A stretch of 64,000 nucleotides of DNA from Nemertoderma westbladi (GCA_032718475.1 JAUCBJ010000629.1:34550-98549), one strand, 5' to 3'. Counted from the first letter of the stretch, positions 24,819 to 35,795 are shown. The notes: a model not told the origin generated them from the sequence alone. A program made the numbers and translations.

Positions 24819-26013
24819 TTTAAAAGAAATTAATAAAACTGCTTAATTTCGATGTGCTGACTGCAGTTATAGACGGTTTTAGTTAATAATAACGGTTTCA
24901 CTTAAAAATAGGCAGCCCCTTAAATTACATTAGTTAATTTTCTGTAAATTTTGTTGAAGAAAATCGTTGCTCAGTAATCTTTATCGTTCAACAATATATC
25001 TGTCATTATAGGTTTCATTTGAACTATATAATGCCCAGTTACCTATTCTGAATGTTATGAGTTATAATTTTGTTTGAGCGAAAAATAATAGAATACGGTA
25101 CATATGTACGTTTCTATTGAAACTATATTTTCAGTGATTTGTTATAAAGTGTTAAGCCTATAGATTGGAACAATAGCAGTCCCAGAAACAATTCCGCCCG
25201 AACCTTCTTGTAGATCCAAAGTGAGTTGAGCAACTTTACAAAGGGTAGTTCTAGCCTCCACGTCTGGCCATGGACTTCTAGAATATTAATTTATACCAGG
25301 ACTGGAAACTGTTTATTCGGAAATACCAGTTGAGGCCTACTTTCTGATTTTTGCTAGCATTATTTATTTTAGGAATCATCATATCTAAACCGCTACCGTT
25401 TGAGCTTTTCTGAACGGATTTTAATAATTTATGTTGCATTAGATGCGCAGATTTCTCAGCTTTACTTATGTAGGCCTATGTATATAAAATAATCCTTACA
25501 TTTGTTAATAATAATAATCAATTTGTATAGCGCCAAATTAACATTAGAATACTCTAAGGCGCTGAAACAACGTGGCACGTTATTTTAACCAAAACAATAA
25601 ACTATGCACAATAGAACAGGTTACAGTTTTATTTTTGAGAATAATCAGCTGTTATTTGCGTTTAATTTCCCCTGTAGAGGGATTAATTTTTTATTGCGTC
25701 CAGTTCCCCCCCTGGAAACAACAGTATCGTCCACATAACGTAGCAAAGCAACTTAGAATAAAATAAACTACTGTATATCTAAAATTGGGTAAAACAGTTT
25801 CAAAATTGTGTTAAAATATTAAAATATTCGGTTCAGTTAAAACAAACTCTGGTCTGTACGTAGGAATAAGATATGATATAATAAGTCATGCTCTAGGATG
25901 TAGGAGTAAGTTATCCCAAAATGCAAAAATGTTAGGAAGATATTTTACCGTATGCGTATCCAAAAAGTGTGTACGACCAAAGAGGATACTGTCACCATTC
26001 TGTGTTGTTTCTA
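24819..26013. other. Non-coding stretch
   Basis: No gene. It includes TTGTATAGCGCC...AAGGCGCT (25526-25563), a short inverted motif seen at the ends of some repeats, and one dispersed 69-bp unit at about 25560-25625. Confidence 0.45.
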
Positions 26014-26037
26014 CCCCCCCCCCCCCCCCCCCCCCCC
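26014..26037 (+). repeat. Poly(C) tract, 24 nt
   Basis: The longest homopolymer in the window. Confidence 0.95.
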
Positions 26038-26442
26038 ACTCCAGCCCAAATAATTTCTGCGCTAGCTGTGGCTTTGTCGTGTTAAGTCTGAATAAACCAT
26101 GGCGTGTCGTTTTATTACCTAATAAATGCTAGGGTGGAATAATCCACCTTAGTTGGAAATACTGACATATTCCCTCACGTCTCCGGATATTAGCACGTCT
26201 TCTTGTTCAACATCGGACATTTGAAGGGAGAACAATTATGAGAGTCAACAAGAGAGGTGAAACAACTTCTACATTCTTTGAAGTTTTGTACTGTGGTCTT
26301 AACTATAGTACTCCAGCGACGTAGTAGATTGTGTTGGCATCGGCAGATGTTAAGCGTGGTGGATCATTTTCTAGAATTAATTAAATCTCTTCTGCAATAT
26401 TCTTCGATGTTTGCGTATAGTCTGTTGTTATACATTGTGTAG

Positions 26443-27000
26443 TTAATTAAGCTCAAGATTTGTTTTATTTATGAAGTCGTAATGTCCAGAATGGGTGATA
26501 AGAGAGAGTGCTCTAACTTTCCTCTCATTTTGGAACAATTGTTTACATGAAAGGTAATAATTACCTCCATTTATTTGTCTGTAACGTCGAAAGCGGAGCT
26601 CTAGGGGATCTTGCAACATCTTACGTGTTACGAACATAATTGTTTGTTAAGATATTCTTTCGCCCACGTTTCTCTTCTTAACAATCAATACGAACATAAT
26701 TAAACTTTAATTCATCCAGACAGCACCTTACTACATTGACTAAAGCATTCGTGGTATGAATAAGGGCGTCGAAAGTTTCATTTGTAAGGGCACTATTAGA
26801 TTTTCTATCTATTTCGTTAGAGGTCCTCCATGTGGCGAGGGACCTTGAAACATTACCCAGATAATTAAGTCGATCATCGGTATTCGAAAATGTTGGATAT
26901 TTGGAGGGATCGCGTTTCAGGGAACCTGCTGTTGTTGTTTCAACATTCACTATATTCCAATACTTCACAATGAATGCTACGAAATCTGCAGTACCCTTAA
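26443..27000 (-). pseudogene. P-element/THAP9-like transposase C-terminal relic
   Basis: Read on the minus strand from about 27000 down. The first part gives YLGNVSRSLATWR, then LTNETFDALIHTTNALVNVV and LDELKFNYV. After a frame break it gives KMLQDPLELRFRRYRQ, GGNYYLS and LFQNERKVRALSL. The DPLE-x-RF-x2-YRQ-x-(S/N)GGNY pattern is the signature of the C-terminal part of P-element and THAP9-like transposases. The two halves are separated by a 60-bp insertion flanked by a direct repeat (26629-26641 and 26689-26701). The catalytic RNase H-like core and the THAP finger are missing; on the right the relic ends where the 27.0-kb inverted-repeat element begins. Confidence 0.75.
26629..26701. mobile_element. 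47-bp insertion with ~13-bp direct repeats
   Basis: TACGAACATAATT occurs on both sides of a 47-bp segment whose ends are inverted (TTGTTAAGA ... TCTTAACAA). It disrupts the P-like transposase frame. It looks like a minimal transposon-type insertion, although duplication by slippage is possible. Confidence 0.5.
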
Positions 27001-27002
27001 AG

Positions 27003-27655
27003 TCATACCCCGACTTTTAGTTCTGCCCATGGCTACATTTTGTTCTTATAGTTCCGCCCATGGCTACATTTTGTTCTGAAGTTCCACCCGTGGTTATATA
27101 TTGTTCTTATAGTTCTGCCCGTGGCTATATTTTGTACTTATAAACAGGTCTCCATATAATTTCATCATGTCCCACATATGGTCATGGACAGGGACACATC
27201 AACTCAATAGAGTCCAGATTAGATGGCGAGGCATTTGGCTAACTTAAGAGAGTCATTTAAAACCACAAAAAGTGAAAACACTAGCTAGTAAAAAATACAG
27301 TTAAAAATCCAAAAAAAAATTGTTACAACAACTAGCTTGTATAAAAATTGTTCCAGATTAAAAAAAATTTGTTCTATAACATACATTTTTATTTTAATCA
27401 ATAACTGACTTGTTCTAGAACATTTAAAACTACAAGAAGTGGAAACACTAGCTAGTATACAAATACAGTTAAAAAAAACAAAAATTAAAAACTAGCTTGT
27501 ATAAAGATTATACTAGAACAAAAAATGTTTGTTTCTAGAACATCAATTTTTATTTTAATCAATAACTGACAGGTTCTATAAATGGTGAAAATACTAGCTA
27601 GTATAAAGGTACAGTTAAAAATCCAAAAATGTAGCCACGGGCGGAACTGACCCCT
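27003..27655. mobile_element. Inverted-repeat element with GCCC(A/G)TGGCTACATTTT ends
   Basis: The left end carries three to four copies of a ~32-36-bp unit with AGTTCTGCCCATGGCTACAT (27018-27130). The right end (27625-27650) carries the reverse complement, ATGTAGCCACGGGCGGAACT. The interior is about two and a half copies of a ~170-bp unit with AACACTAGCTAGTA and TGTTCTAGAACAT motifs. No coding frame. Related interior sequence lies at 2755-3000. Confidence 0.65.
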
Positions 27656-28084
27656 TTTTTGTCTACTAATTTACTTCATCAATACATGTCATGTTGTCAA
27701 TAATACTCATCAATTTTATATGGAATGTATAATTACATAGATCAAACAATATTAATTTATTTAAGCAAACGTCTTACTATGTACAAAAAGATTAAAATGA
27801 ATTATGACCTATATGTGTATGTGTATATCATGTTCACAATTATTACTATTGGCAGTAATTAATAAGTCGGCCTCAACTGGTATTTTTATTTTGCCTATAG
27901 ATACCGAGTTTGCAGTCCTGGTATAAATAATATTCTAGAAGTCCATGGTCTGGCCTATCTTTTAGTAAGTATTCAACTTGTCCAATTTACAGATCTAGCA
28001 TAGCTTGTTGATGACAAACCATGCATTCACGTTGAGGATACAAAACCGTGCTCAATGAATCCGATCACTTTATGCATGACCCGA
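27656..28084. other. Non-coding stretch
   Basis: No gene or clear repeat. Confidence 0.4.
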
Positions 28085-28481
28085 GATAGCCTACTTAGTA
28101 GGGCAGATTAGTGTGGTTTTTTAGGCAGAATCATTCAAATTGTAATACAAGCATGAAATTTGGTTCGAACGTTCCTTTGAGTCACTTTGCAAGAAAAAAG
28201 TGATGGCCACTAAGAAGTCATCTGCATCATGATATATTAGTTGAAAATAACCAGTTGCTTTTGTGTGTTCTCGTTTATAATTACAGTTTCAATCCAGATG
28301 AGTGTTGTGTTTACATAAATGTATATTATAATGTACCAGTATCCATAGCAACCACATCCGTCATTCTTTCCATTTAAATAACTTTATTTTGAGACTTGAG
28401 TTTTATATATTCCGATGACTTCTTATAATGTTGATTTACGATCATTGTTCGAAGCGATTCTAGAAATTTCAGAATTGCATT

Positions 28482-28495
28482 GTTGCCATGGCAAC
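28482..28495. promoter_or_regulatory. Perfect RFX X-box-like palindrome (left arm)
   Basis: GTTGCCATGGCAAC matches the X-box consensus bound by RFX transcription factors. Presence of the motif is certain; binding is inference. Confidence 0.5.
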
Positions 28496-28638
28496 TGTGG
28501 TAAACATGCTTAATTTGACATACGACACTTTTAATGTCTACCTTGTACCTGTTACCAATTACATTTTATCAATAACACACCTGCTAACGATTTGGTAAGG
28601 TTAGGGATGGGGCGCAGTTCCGGCCTACAGTACATGAC

Positions 28639-28955
28639 ATTCTCAGTCCGAGAATGGAGATCGTAGATGGCATTCTCGGTCCGAGAATGGAGATCATAGA
28701 TGGCATTCTCGGCCCAAGAATGGAGATCGTAGATGGCATTCTCGGTCTGAGAATGGAGATCGTAGATGGCATTCTCGGTCCGAGAATGGAGATCGTAGAT
28801 GGCATTCTCGGTCCGAGAATGGAGATCGTAGATGGCATTCTCGGTCCGAGAATGGAGATCGTAGATGGCATTCTCGGTCCGAGAATGGAGATCGTAGATG
28901 GCATTCTCGGTCCGAGAATGGAGATCGTAGATGGCATTCTCGGCCCGAGAGGACC
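28639..28955. repeat. 33-bp palindromic minisatellite, ~9.5 copies
   Basis: Each unit contains CATTCTCGGTCCGAGAATG, a 19-bp palindrome with one unpaired central base, followed by GAGATCGTAGATGG. The copies are nearly identical. Because 33 is a multiple of three, long repetitive frames stay open on both strands (repeats such as MEIVDGILGPR or ENAIYDLHSRT); I do not treat these as genes. Confidence 0.95.
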
Positions 28956-29221
28956 ACAATCTTATAAAATAGCTTCCAATGGCTTTCAAAAAGTAAAACA
29001 TTTCAAAACCGAGAATACTGCTGAGCATATTATTACGGGTTCATTTTTTGCAAAACCATGCATAAAATAATATCGTGAAACACTTCAAGACAAAGGCTTT
29101 AAACTTTTCTGACCACCATGTAAACATTTTACGCGTCACCAGGTAACCATAACTAGCACGAATTGGTCCCATGTACCCATGAAGTTATTGCCGTATCTCT
29201 CACGCCATCCCTTGTAACATT

Positions 29222-29497
29222 ATGGCTCAAAAAAATAGGGAACATGTGAAGCAAGCTGCTTATCAAGCTGATCACAATTGGAGCCAGGCAATAATCAGCC
29301 AGCCTGAAATTCAGTGCCCATCCAAATGGGGTTGGGTCAATGATGATGACTTCCGTGTATTTTGGACTTCCCTACCTCCCATTGCAAAGAGTTGCCGACA
29401 ATTACCCAAACGTGGATGTAAAGCATCATGCGGTGGATGATGCAAATGCTACTCTTTAGGACTGAGTTGTACCCCATTATGTAGCTGTTATAGTCAG
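29222..29497 (+). pseudogene. Cysteine-rich (CXC-like) transposon cargo relic
   Basis: A 72-codon frame starts MAQKNREHVKQAAYQA, continues with PSKWGWV and WTSLPPIAKSCRQL, and reaches GCKASCGG before a TGA at 29438. Past that stop the same frame continues CKCYSLGLSCTPLCSC to a final stop at 29495. The order WGW, WTTLP-like, GCK, CxCxC-type cysteine block matches the C-terminal tail of a protein family common in invertebrate genomes, often repeat-associated and resembling tesmin/TSO1-like CXC domains. It sits centrally between the inverted arms, so it is probably what remains of the element's own gene. The upstream part is absent. Confidence 0.6.
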
Positions 29498-29551
29498 AAC
29501 TGATCTGAAAAATAGACACTAGATACTATGTACTTAAGCATGTTTACCGTA

Positions 29552-29565
29552 GTTGCCATGGCAAC
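29552..29565. promoter_or_regulatory. Perfect RFX X-box-like palindrome (right arm)
   Basis: GTTGCCATGGCAAC, the mirror partner of the site at 28482. Near-matches follow at 29862 (GTTGCCATGGAAAC) and 30001. Confidence 0.5.
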
Positions 29566-30145
29566 AATGCAATTAAAAGATTTCTAGAATCACTTCGAAC
29601 ATTGATCGTAAATCTACATCATATGAAGTGATCGGAATATTATATAAAATTCAAGTTTCAAAATAAAGTTATTTAAATGGAAATAATGATGGATGTGGTT
29701 GCTATAGCTACAGGTACATTAAATTACTCAGTTGAGAAAACACAGCACCCATCTGGATTGGAAATGTAATTATAAACGAGAACACACAAAATCAAACCTA
29801 TATATTTAACTAATATATTATGATGCAGATGATTCAAAAATATCAAATTTTAATTTATGTCGGTTGCCATGGAAACAAACAAATTATATGAAAATTATAT
29901 ATTCAACATATATTTTTCCAAATGTAGTGCACATCAGTAAATCATTTTTCTGGAAACCTCCACCACATTTAAGGGTTATAAGTCTCTTATTAAGTACTGG
30001 TTGCCATGTATGCGTGTACTTGTGGCCGCCATGTCTAAATTCCAAGTGGCTAGCACTTTTTTCTTTCAAAGTGAACCCAAAGGAACATCCGTACCAAATT
30101 TCATGCTGTATAACAATTTGAATGATTTAATATTAATCTACCCTA

Positions 30146-30388
30146 CTAAATGTACTTGTCAATAATCAATTCAGAGAACGTATATGATTTCTTCTGACCA
30201 ACTTCTGGCCAGACTGACAAATGCTCACTACCAGGAGTTTTGTCATATCTGTTAACAAATAGACCTGCATTCAAGGCAGCCTCTTCTAAAACAACTTTTG
30301 TTCTCCCTCCAATGAACATCAATGCGATCCTAAAGTCGGAATAAGTAATATATCCCTCTGGTTCTAATGATCCAAGGTGATATATTGA
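30146..30388 (-). pseudogene. Exon-like frame, copy 1 (unknown protein)
   Basis: An 80-codon open frame on the minus strand includes YHLGSLEPEGYITYSDF, IALMFIGGRTKVVLEEAA and NAGLFVNRYDKTP, then a WPEV block. The composition looks like a globular protein rather than chance. I do not recognise a family. The frame begins after a TAA without a start codon and ends at a TAG beside the tip of the 28.1-30.15-kb element, so it would be an exon or gene fragment. A second copy lies at 32860-33063. All five or six differences I can see between the copies change the amino acid, which argues against present selection. Confidence 0.45.
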
Positions 30389-30823
30389 TTATTAGATAGA
30401 GATTTATTTATACATTATATAATGTATCGGTATAAAGGTATTGTCCAACATAACATATAGGATTACCCCTAATGCTTTGCAGCTTATTTCCTCTGCAGCT
30501 TATGTTACTTGCACTTGGTTACAAATACAATATTACACTACGCTAACCTAAAACCAATATAAAACGTAATTACGCTATGTACCTTTGTACATGTACAACT
30601 TTACCGAGAGCGTGACAATGTCCGACTCAACGATAAAGATGTAACAATGTACAGTACAATTTCTAAAACGTAATTACACTATGTACATGTACAACTTTAT
30701 CGAGAGTGTGACAATGCCCGACTCAACGATAAAAATGCAATGTACAGAACAATTTATTATAAAACGTAATTACATAGTAAATAATTAATAAACTAATAAC
30801 TAATATTATCTAGGTTGTTAATT

Positions 30824-30955
30824 TCATATTTTCGAATTTTTCGGATTTTTGCTTAAGGCCACCTCACAGTACCTCAGATGAGCTGGGTATCTTTCTCTGA
30901 AGTGCATAACAAAATCTCGTGGATCCATCATAAATAAGTCATATATTAACTGAGA
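30824..30955 (-). pseudogene. Second exon-like frame, copy 1
   Basis: The minus-strand frame reads YDLFMMDPRDFVMHFRERYP, then AHLRYCEVALSKN. It is preceded by ATCTCAG, a plausible splice acceptor, and has possible donors at GAG/GTACTG and GAG/GTGGCC. It lies upstream, on the same strand, of the frame at 30146-30388, as expected for consecutive exons of one gene. The duplicate at 33150-33255 is frameshifted. No family recognised. Confidence 0.4.
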
Positions 30956-31259
30956 TTAACTATACTATAGGCTTGAAGTATTTTGAACATGTGTGGTCTT
31001 GAAATAGAGTCAAATGCGTTTTATGTTAAGTTAAAACGTAATAGAGGAATATGGAACTGCGGTAAGGCAAAACCTTACTGCAGGAATGTTTACCATATAA
31101 TGGCCCGTATGCATAAAACACTTACGACTGTCGTAATCTTCCGATCGTCATATGTCAGCAGATACGACTATCGTAAATAGCTAGAATAAAAAACAATCTC
31201 TTATTAAGGTTTATATACAAGGCAGGATATTAAATTGCCTAATGTTTCTACAAATTGTC

Positions 31260-32540
31260 ACACAGTTCGCTGTCACAAATTCGTTGGTGAACTCATCGTG
31301 TTGGTATTTGTTTGATACTTCGTGTTGTGCGTCATTTGTACTGTGTTTGTTGTCTTATCAACTCATTAGTGGCGGCTTATATCTGTTTTGATAGATTTGA
31401 TCCATTAGTGTTACTTTATACGTACGTCATAAGTCACTCTATTTATATGTCATAAGTATTCATAAAACTGTTTTATATCAAATACAGATTATACCAACTG
31501 AAATGCTATATGAAAACATGGATTTTAACTTTGAGTGAAAAACAGAGTGAGGTAAATACACTGCCAAAGAAAGCAACTATATAACACTGGGAGATCAACT
31601 GTTAGCATGGATTATTAGTTTTACGTTTTTTTTTGTGTTGCAGCTCAGAAGTCCGTTTTGCTGAATTCAGTGTTAGAGCAATGTTTGAAAATAGATAGAT
31701 CTGTGGTAAATAGCATAAACATTTGATAAATAGTATCTCACAACTGTTTGAGTGAGGGATATATTTTATGTTTACTAGGGAATGCCTGTGAAGTTCAGGA
31801 TAAATTCTTTAGTCTGTAAAGTGGGAGCAATCACTTGGGTCACAGTGTTTAAAACAGTGTTTAGCGAGTTGTTACTGTAATATAATATATAACCAATATC
31901 ACACGATTAAGTATTAGAAATAATGTAGTGTACAAATCTAGTCATGAGAAATTCAACTCAATACAAATTGCGAGTGGGGGGGGGGAGGGGGGGTGTCATG
32001 TAAAGTAACAACCCAGAGTACAGTGACACCCAGCTTACTATATATATCCAGTAGGTTGGTGTAACGCTTTTATTGTGAGGATTATTAATATGACACCCTG
32101 CTTACTACGGGACCAATTAGGTTGTTGTAAAGCTCTTATTATGAGGATCAATACTTTCTGAAGAGTTGGATAATATTATCCCAGGGTTACAAAAGATATA
32201 GTAGTTAATAATATAATAAATTAAAGTTAATATATTAATACCTATAAAATATATAATGCCATGTTTTATATAATATATATAGGCCTATATATAATATATT
32301 GTTAATATTAATGTTAATATTTCGTTCAACCTAAAATAATATTCACGAGATCGGATCATGCTGAACATGGTTGTTTAAAATGCGTTCCTAATAAATTTAA
32401 TAAATAAATAAATTCCATAAATAAATCACTTTATTTTTATTGTAGTTAATAATATATATATATTATGCTACTTATTCATAAATAAAATTTGATATTATAG
32501 TAATTTAGATAAAGTAAGTTTTGAATTTTCAATTATTAAA
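31260..32540. other. AT-rich non-coding stretch
   Basis: No gene. It contains an interrupted G run (31976-31993) and TATA-rich sequence at 32250-32480. A ~60-bp direct repeat with CAGCTTACTA/CTGCTTACTA and GTAACGC/GTAAAGC lies at 32020-32150. Confidence 0.45.
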
Positions 32541-32544
32541 AAAA

Positions 32545-32750
32545 TATTTTTGGTCCTATATAAATTATGCGATCTTCGGTCGCTACACCAGAGACTTTTT
32601 TCCATTATTTACCTACCACTAGGCAGAGATGCGCCTTCAAAGCATTCGTGCCGAAACGAAAACTGCACTGGCCCATGCGAGGATCGAACCCACGACCTCC
32701 AAGAGATGTGTATTCAATGCAACCACTACACCAAGGTGGGACCTACTTCC
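32545..32750 (-). mobile_element. tRNA-derived SINE
   Basis: On the minus strand, TTGGTGTAGTGGTTGCAT (A-box region) is followed about 35 nt later by GGTCGTGGGTTCGATCC (B-box region), then about 120 bp of non-tRNA body ending at lower coordinates in an A/T-rich tail. The two RNA polymerase III boxes are well preserved, but the acceptor stem does not pair fully. A SINE head is therefore more likely than a functional tRNA gene. Confidence 0.7.
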
Positions 32751-32859
32751 TGGCTGTGGTAGGTCCATGTATACTACTGTTGTCCATATTCAGAATAAAT
32801 TTTAAATTTTCGGCCTACAATGTACAGGGATCCAGCTTGACAACTAAGTTGAAAGTAAA

Positions 32860-33063
32860 TTATTTCTTCTGAACAATTTCTGGCCAGACTGACAAATGCT
32901 CACTACTAGGAGTTTTGTCATATCTGTTAACAAATAGACCTGCATTCAAGGCAGCCTCTTCTAAAACAACTTTTGTTCTCCCTCCAATGAACATCAATGC
33001 GATCCCAAAGTCGGAATAAGTAATATATCTCTCTGGTTCTAATGATCCAAGGTGATATATTGA
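32860..33063 (-). pseudogene. Exon-like frame, copy 2
   Basis: A 67-codon minus-strand frame parallels that at 30146-30388 with a few substitutions: EPEGY to EPERY, SDFRI to SDFGI, TPGSE to TPSSE, WPEVG to WPEIV. It ends earlier at a TAA after QKK. Together with flanking similarity up to about 33440 it shows that roughly 500 bp of this locus was duplicated 2.7 kb away, in the same orientation. Confidence 0.45.
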
Positions 33064-33149
33064 TCATTGAGGGTATATCATTCCCATTGGGAATGGTGAT
33101 ATACCACATAGACATCCGAAATACTGAGGATAAATTTGGTAATGTTTTT

Positions 33150-33440
33150 GCTGGAGGCCCTCTCAAATTACCTCAAATGAGCTGGGGTATCTTTCTTTGA
33201 AGTGGATACCAAATCTCGTGGATCCATCATAAATAAGTCATATATTAACTGAGATTAACGCTGGAAAATTTTAGGCTTGAAGTATTTTGAACATGAGTGG
33301 TCTTGAAACAGAGTCGAATGTGTTTTAAGTTAAGTTAAAACCGTAATAAATAATAACGTCCTATGGTACTGACAACCAATCTGTCATGAAGGTTTACAAG
33401 GCATGATATTGGCATGGAATGTTTCTAATGTTTCTACAAA
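33150..33440 (-). repeat. Second half of the duplicated exon-like segment
   Basis: Similar to 30850-31250, including ATGGATCCACGAGAT on the minus strand, the CTCAG acceptor-like site and upstream sequence. An indel in the coding-like part shifts the frame to a short MDPRDLVSTSKKD peptide followed by AHLR and a stop. The GAG/GTAATT donor-like site is kept. Confidence 0.6.
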
Positions 33441-34465
33441 TCACACAGTTAGTTATCTTCATGGTGGTTTCATACTGTTAAAATGTATCTCTCTCTGTAA
33501 CAGATGGGGAAACAGACCCACTTCAGGGTGACACTATGGCACCTTTCCACTACATTATTGTGGTGGACTATGTCGTGCTGCGAATGTAACTCGGCCAACA
33601 TATTAATATGCAGTAGATGGGCAGGAATTCTAAAATTTTAATTATACCTCACACCCCTAATAATATGCATGCATGCACATCATATCAAAGCAGGGTAAGG
33701 CGCGCTATATAAATGGACAACGTGGAATGTTATTTCATGTCAATGTCGGTGTAGAACCGACATGGCAAATAGCATGTGATTGAACAGTATGGTAGGTGAT
33801 TTAAATGAAGGTTAGACTAGGAAGTAAATTCAATGTCAACCGTCTTTTAGCGCTTCTAGTTTATAGAGCATGAATGGATGCTTTGGTGAATGTTCCAGTA
33901 TCGACAAAGGCCCAAAACTCAAATTCAGCTTGGCCTGCCTGAACCTTATTGGTTCATATAATTACTGATATTTAAATAAAATAATACAATAGGTGTAATA
34001 TGATAGCTCTGCCACAGGTACACGTTTACAAGGAACTAAATTTGAGAATCTGACGTATATTAACTCGCAAATGATCTTTTTTACTCTCACATTCACTGGA
34101 AGTTACTGACTGTGCAAAGGAAGTGGCTTCTAGTGTTGGATTACTTGTTTAGTGATAATTAATATCCACAAACTTTGAGTGACCTCAAAACATTATATAT
34201 AGTGAAAATATAAGATCACTTATAGGGTATAATGTAACAATCAATATATAACAAAAAAGCCAATATGTAACCTGTAGAATATTGCTTCCTTGATTTATTG
34301 GTACACAACTCATCTGACGGCTTGGGCAACCCTTAATAAATAAATTGTCTTAAATTGGAAATTTCAGGCTTTCGCTGTATCCACTTTAAAGATAACTTAT
34401 TCCGAACTGCAGTAGAGCCAGTTCTATTTATTATAACTTTTTGTTGGGCACAGCTTTTTGCAAAG
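33441..34465. other. Non-coding stretch
   Basis: No gene or repeat recognised. Confidence 0.4.
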
Positions 34466-34469
34466 TCGG

Positions 34470-34546
34470 CAATGACGTCCAGGTAGGATCGAACTGGTGA
34501 CCTCTGGGTTGGAAGTCTGACGCTCTAACCATTCAGCTAGCGGCGC
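34470..34546 (-). ncRNA. tRNA-like sequence (glycine-like anticodon loop), SINE head or tRNA pseudogene
   Basis: On the minus strand GCGCCGCTAGCTGAATGGTT (A-box) is followed by AGAGCGTCAGACTTCCAACC and then GGTCACCAGTTCGATCC (B-box). The loop CTTCCAA would give anticodon TCC (Gly), but the anticodon and acceptor stems contain mismatches and no clear 7-bp acceptor stem closes. I favour a tRNA-derived repeat or pseudogene. Confidence 0.55.
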
Positions 34547-34788
34547 ATGTAAAAGATAGACCTGGAAATACTACCTGATACCTTGTATGTCCCCAATTTA
34601 CCTCCTCATGGCCTCCAATCTGTCAATACCATCATATGCTGCCACGCACGATACCACGCACGTAATTAAAAAATTATTAATAAAACTCAATGTGCTGCCC
34701 ATTTTATTATTGCTGGTACTGTAAAACAAAGTATTATTTTATTAGCTTATAATAACTTTGCACTTTGCTCCCAAGTGTGACCCCGGGT

Positions 34789-35795
34789 CAGTGGCGTCGC
34801 AGCATCACCAATCACCATGCGCCACCCTGCAAAATTTTGACTGCGCCCCCTTACAGTGCATTAAAAAGTGAAATTTTAATGCAAGTTGCCAAATTTGGCT
34901 TGTGCGTAACACCCCACTCCCCCCCCCCAACCCCATTACATTAAAAATTACACAATCTGAATTTGTAACATAATATGAATTTCGTTGAAAAATATCTGTG
35001 CCTGAGATATGGAGGTTTAGTACTGTTTGTGTAGATATGATAGTTAGAAAGTTGCATTGTTTTGCACCAACGCAAGTGTAGTCAGTCAAGTGAGTCAGTC
35101 ATATTCTCAATTTTTGTGATTTTAAATTTCTACTGTAGTAGTACTCCTACAGTACTAACGTTAGCGGTAGCGCCATGGTGCGATAGACACAAATACACTT
35201 AAAAATGATACCTTAATTATCTCGACAATCTAAAAATAACAGTTTTTTTCTTATTTGTGTTTTTTTTGTTCCATTTTTCTGCTTTTAATTACTTTTTTGA
35301 GCTTTTTTCACATTTTTATGCTCTTTTTTGTGCTTTTAGTAGTATTTTTTAGTAGGACCCACTTCCTAACAGTACCAACAAATCACTATAAGGTTGAAGT
35401 AAATTTCATGCAATCTCATAAATATTTGACAGAATAATCTAAAAAAAATAAAATACAAAGTGACTAGCTCTGGCTATTCCACAACGAAATTAAAACTATG
35501 TTACATATTTGGAATTGCGTGCACATTTACTTTGCGGTGGCTCTAATTAACAACTGTTCTATTGCCCTTTCGATGCTACAAAATATTATCATGTCCATGT
35601 ACTGTTGTAATAAACATTTATTGTAATAAACACGTATTGATCGAATTTATTAACATTCTATTTATTAATATATTTTTTCATATTTATTCACTGAGCACGT
35701 AAACTACGTGGTTGTAAAAATCGGCTGCGCCCCCACAGGCCTTGCGCCCCCCTGGAGTGAGTGCAGGGATTACAGGGGTGGCTGCGACGCCCCTG
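34789..35795. mobile_element. Non-autonomous hAT-like element
   Basis: It begins CAGTGGCGTCGCAGC and ends with the reverse complement GCTGCGACGCCCCTG, matching the CAG(G/T)GGCGTCGC termini of many hAT transposons. The 8 bp outside each end, CCCCGGGT and CCCTGGGG, agree at six positions, fitting a decayed 8-bp target duplication. Subterminal CTGCGCCCCC-type motifs occur on both sides. The 1-kb interior has no transposase frame; minus-strand frames there have no recognisable motif. Confidence 0.8.

Larger units (their letters stand above)
28085..30150. mobile_element. ~2-kb element with very long inverted arms and cargo relic
   Basis: Left arm (about 28093-28510) and right arm (about 29540-30147) are diverged reverse complements. 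They share TTAGTAGGG(C/T)AGATTA at the tips, then a GAATGATT/AATCATTC block, GCATGAAATTTGGT, GTTCCTTTG, AACACACA and the perfect palindrome GTTGCCATGGCAAC. A possible TA target duplication flanks the GTAGGG tips. The right arm contains about 190 bp of extra sequence. The interior holds a 33-bp palindromic array (28639-28955) and a cysteine-rich ORF relic (29222-29497). The superfamily is unassigned; no transposase is recognisable. Confidence 0.75.

Noticed and set aside
28552-29070. Repetitive frames of 87-158 residues over the 33-bp array
   Set aside because: Open on both strands only because 33 is divisible by three; no non-repeat coding signal.
32927-33166. 79-residue minus-strand frame across the duplicated segment
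   Set aside because: It reads the exon-like block in a different frame from the one kept open in both copies.
34470-34546. Functional tRNA-Gly gene
   Set aside because: A- and B-boxes are good but stems carry mismatches and no full acceptor stem forms; called tRNA-like only.
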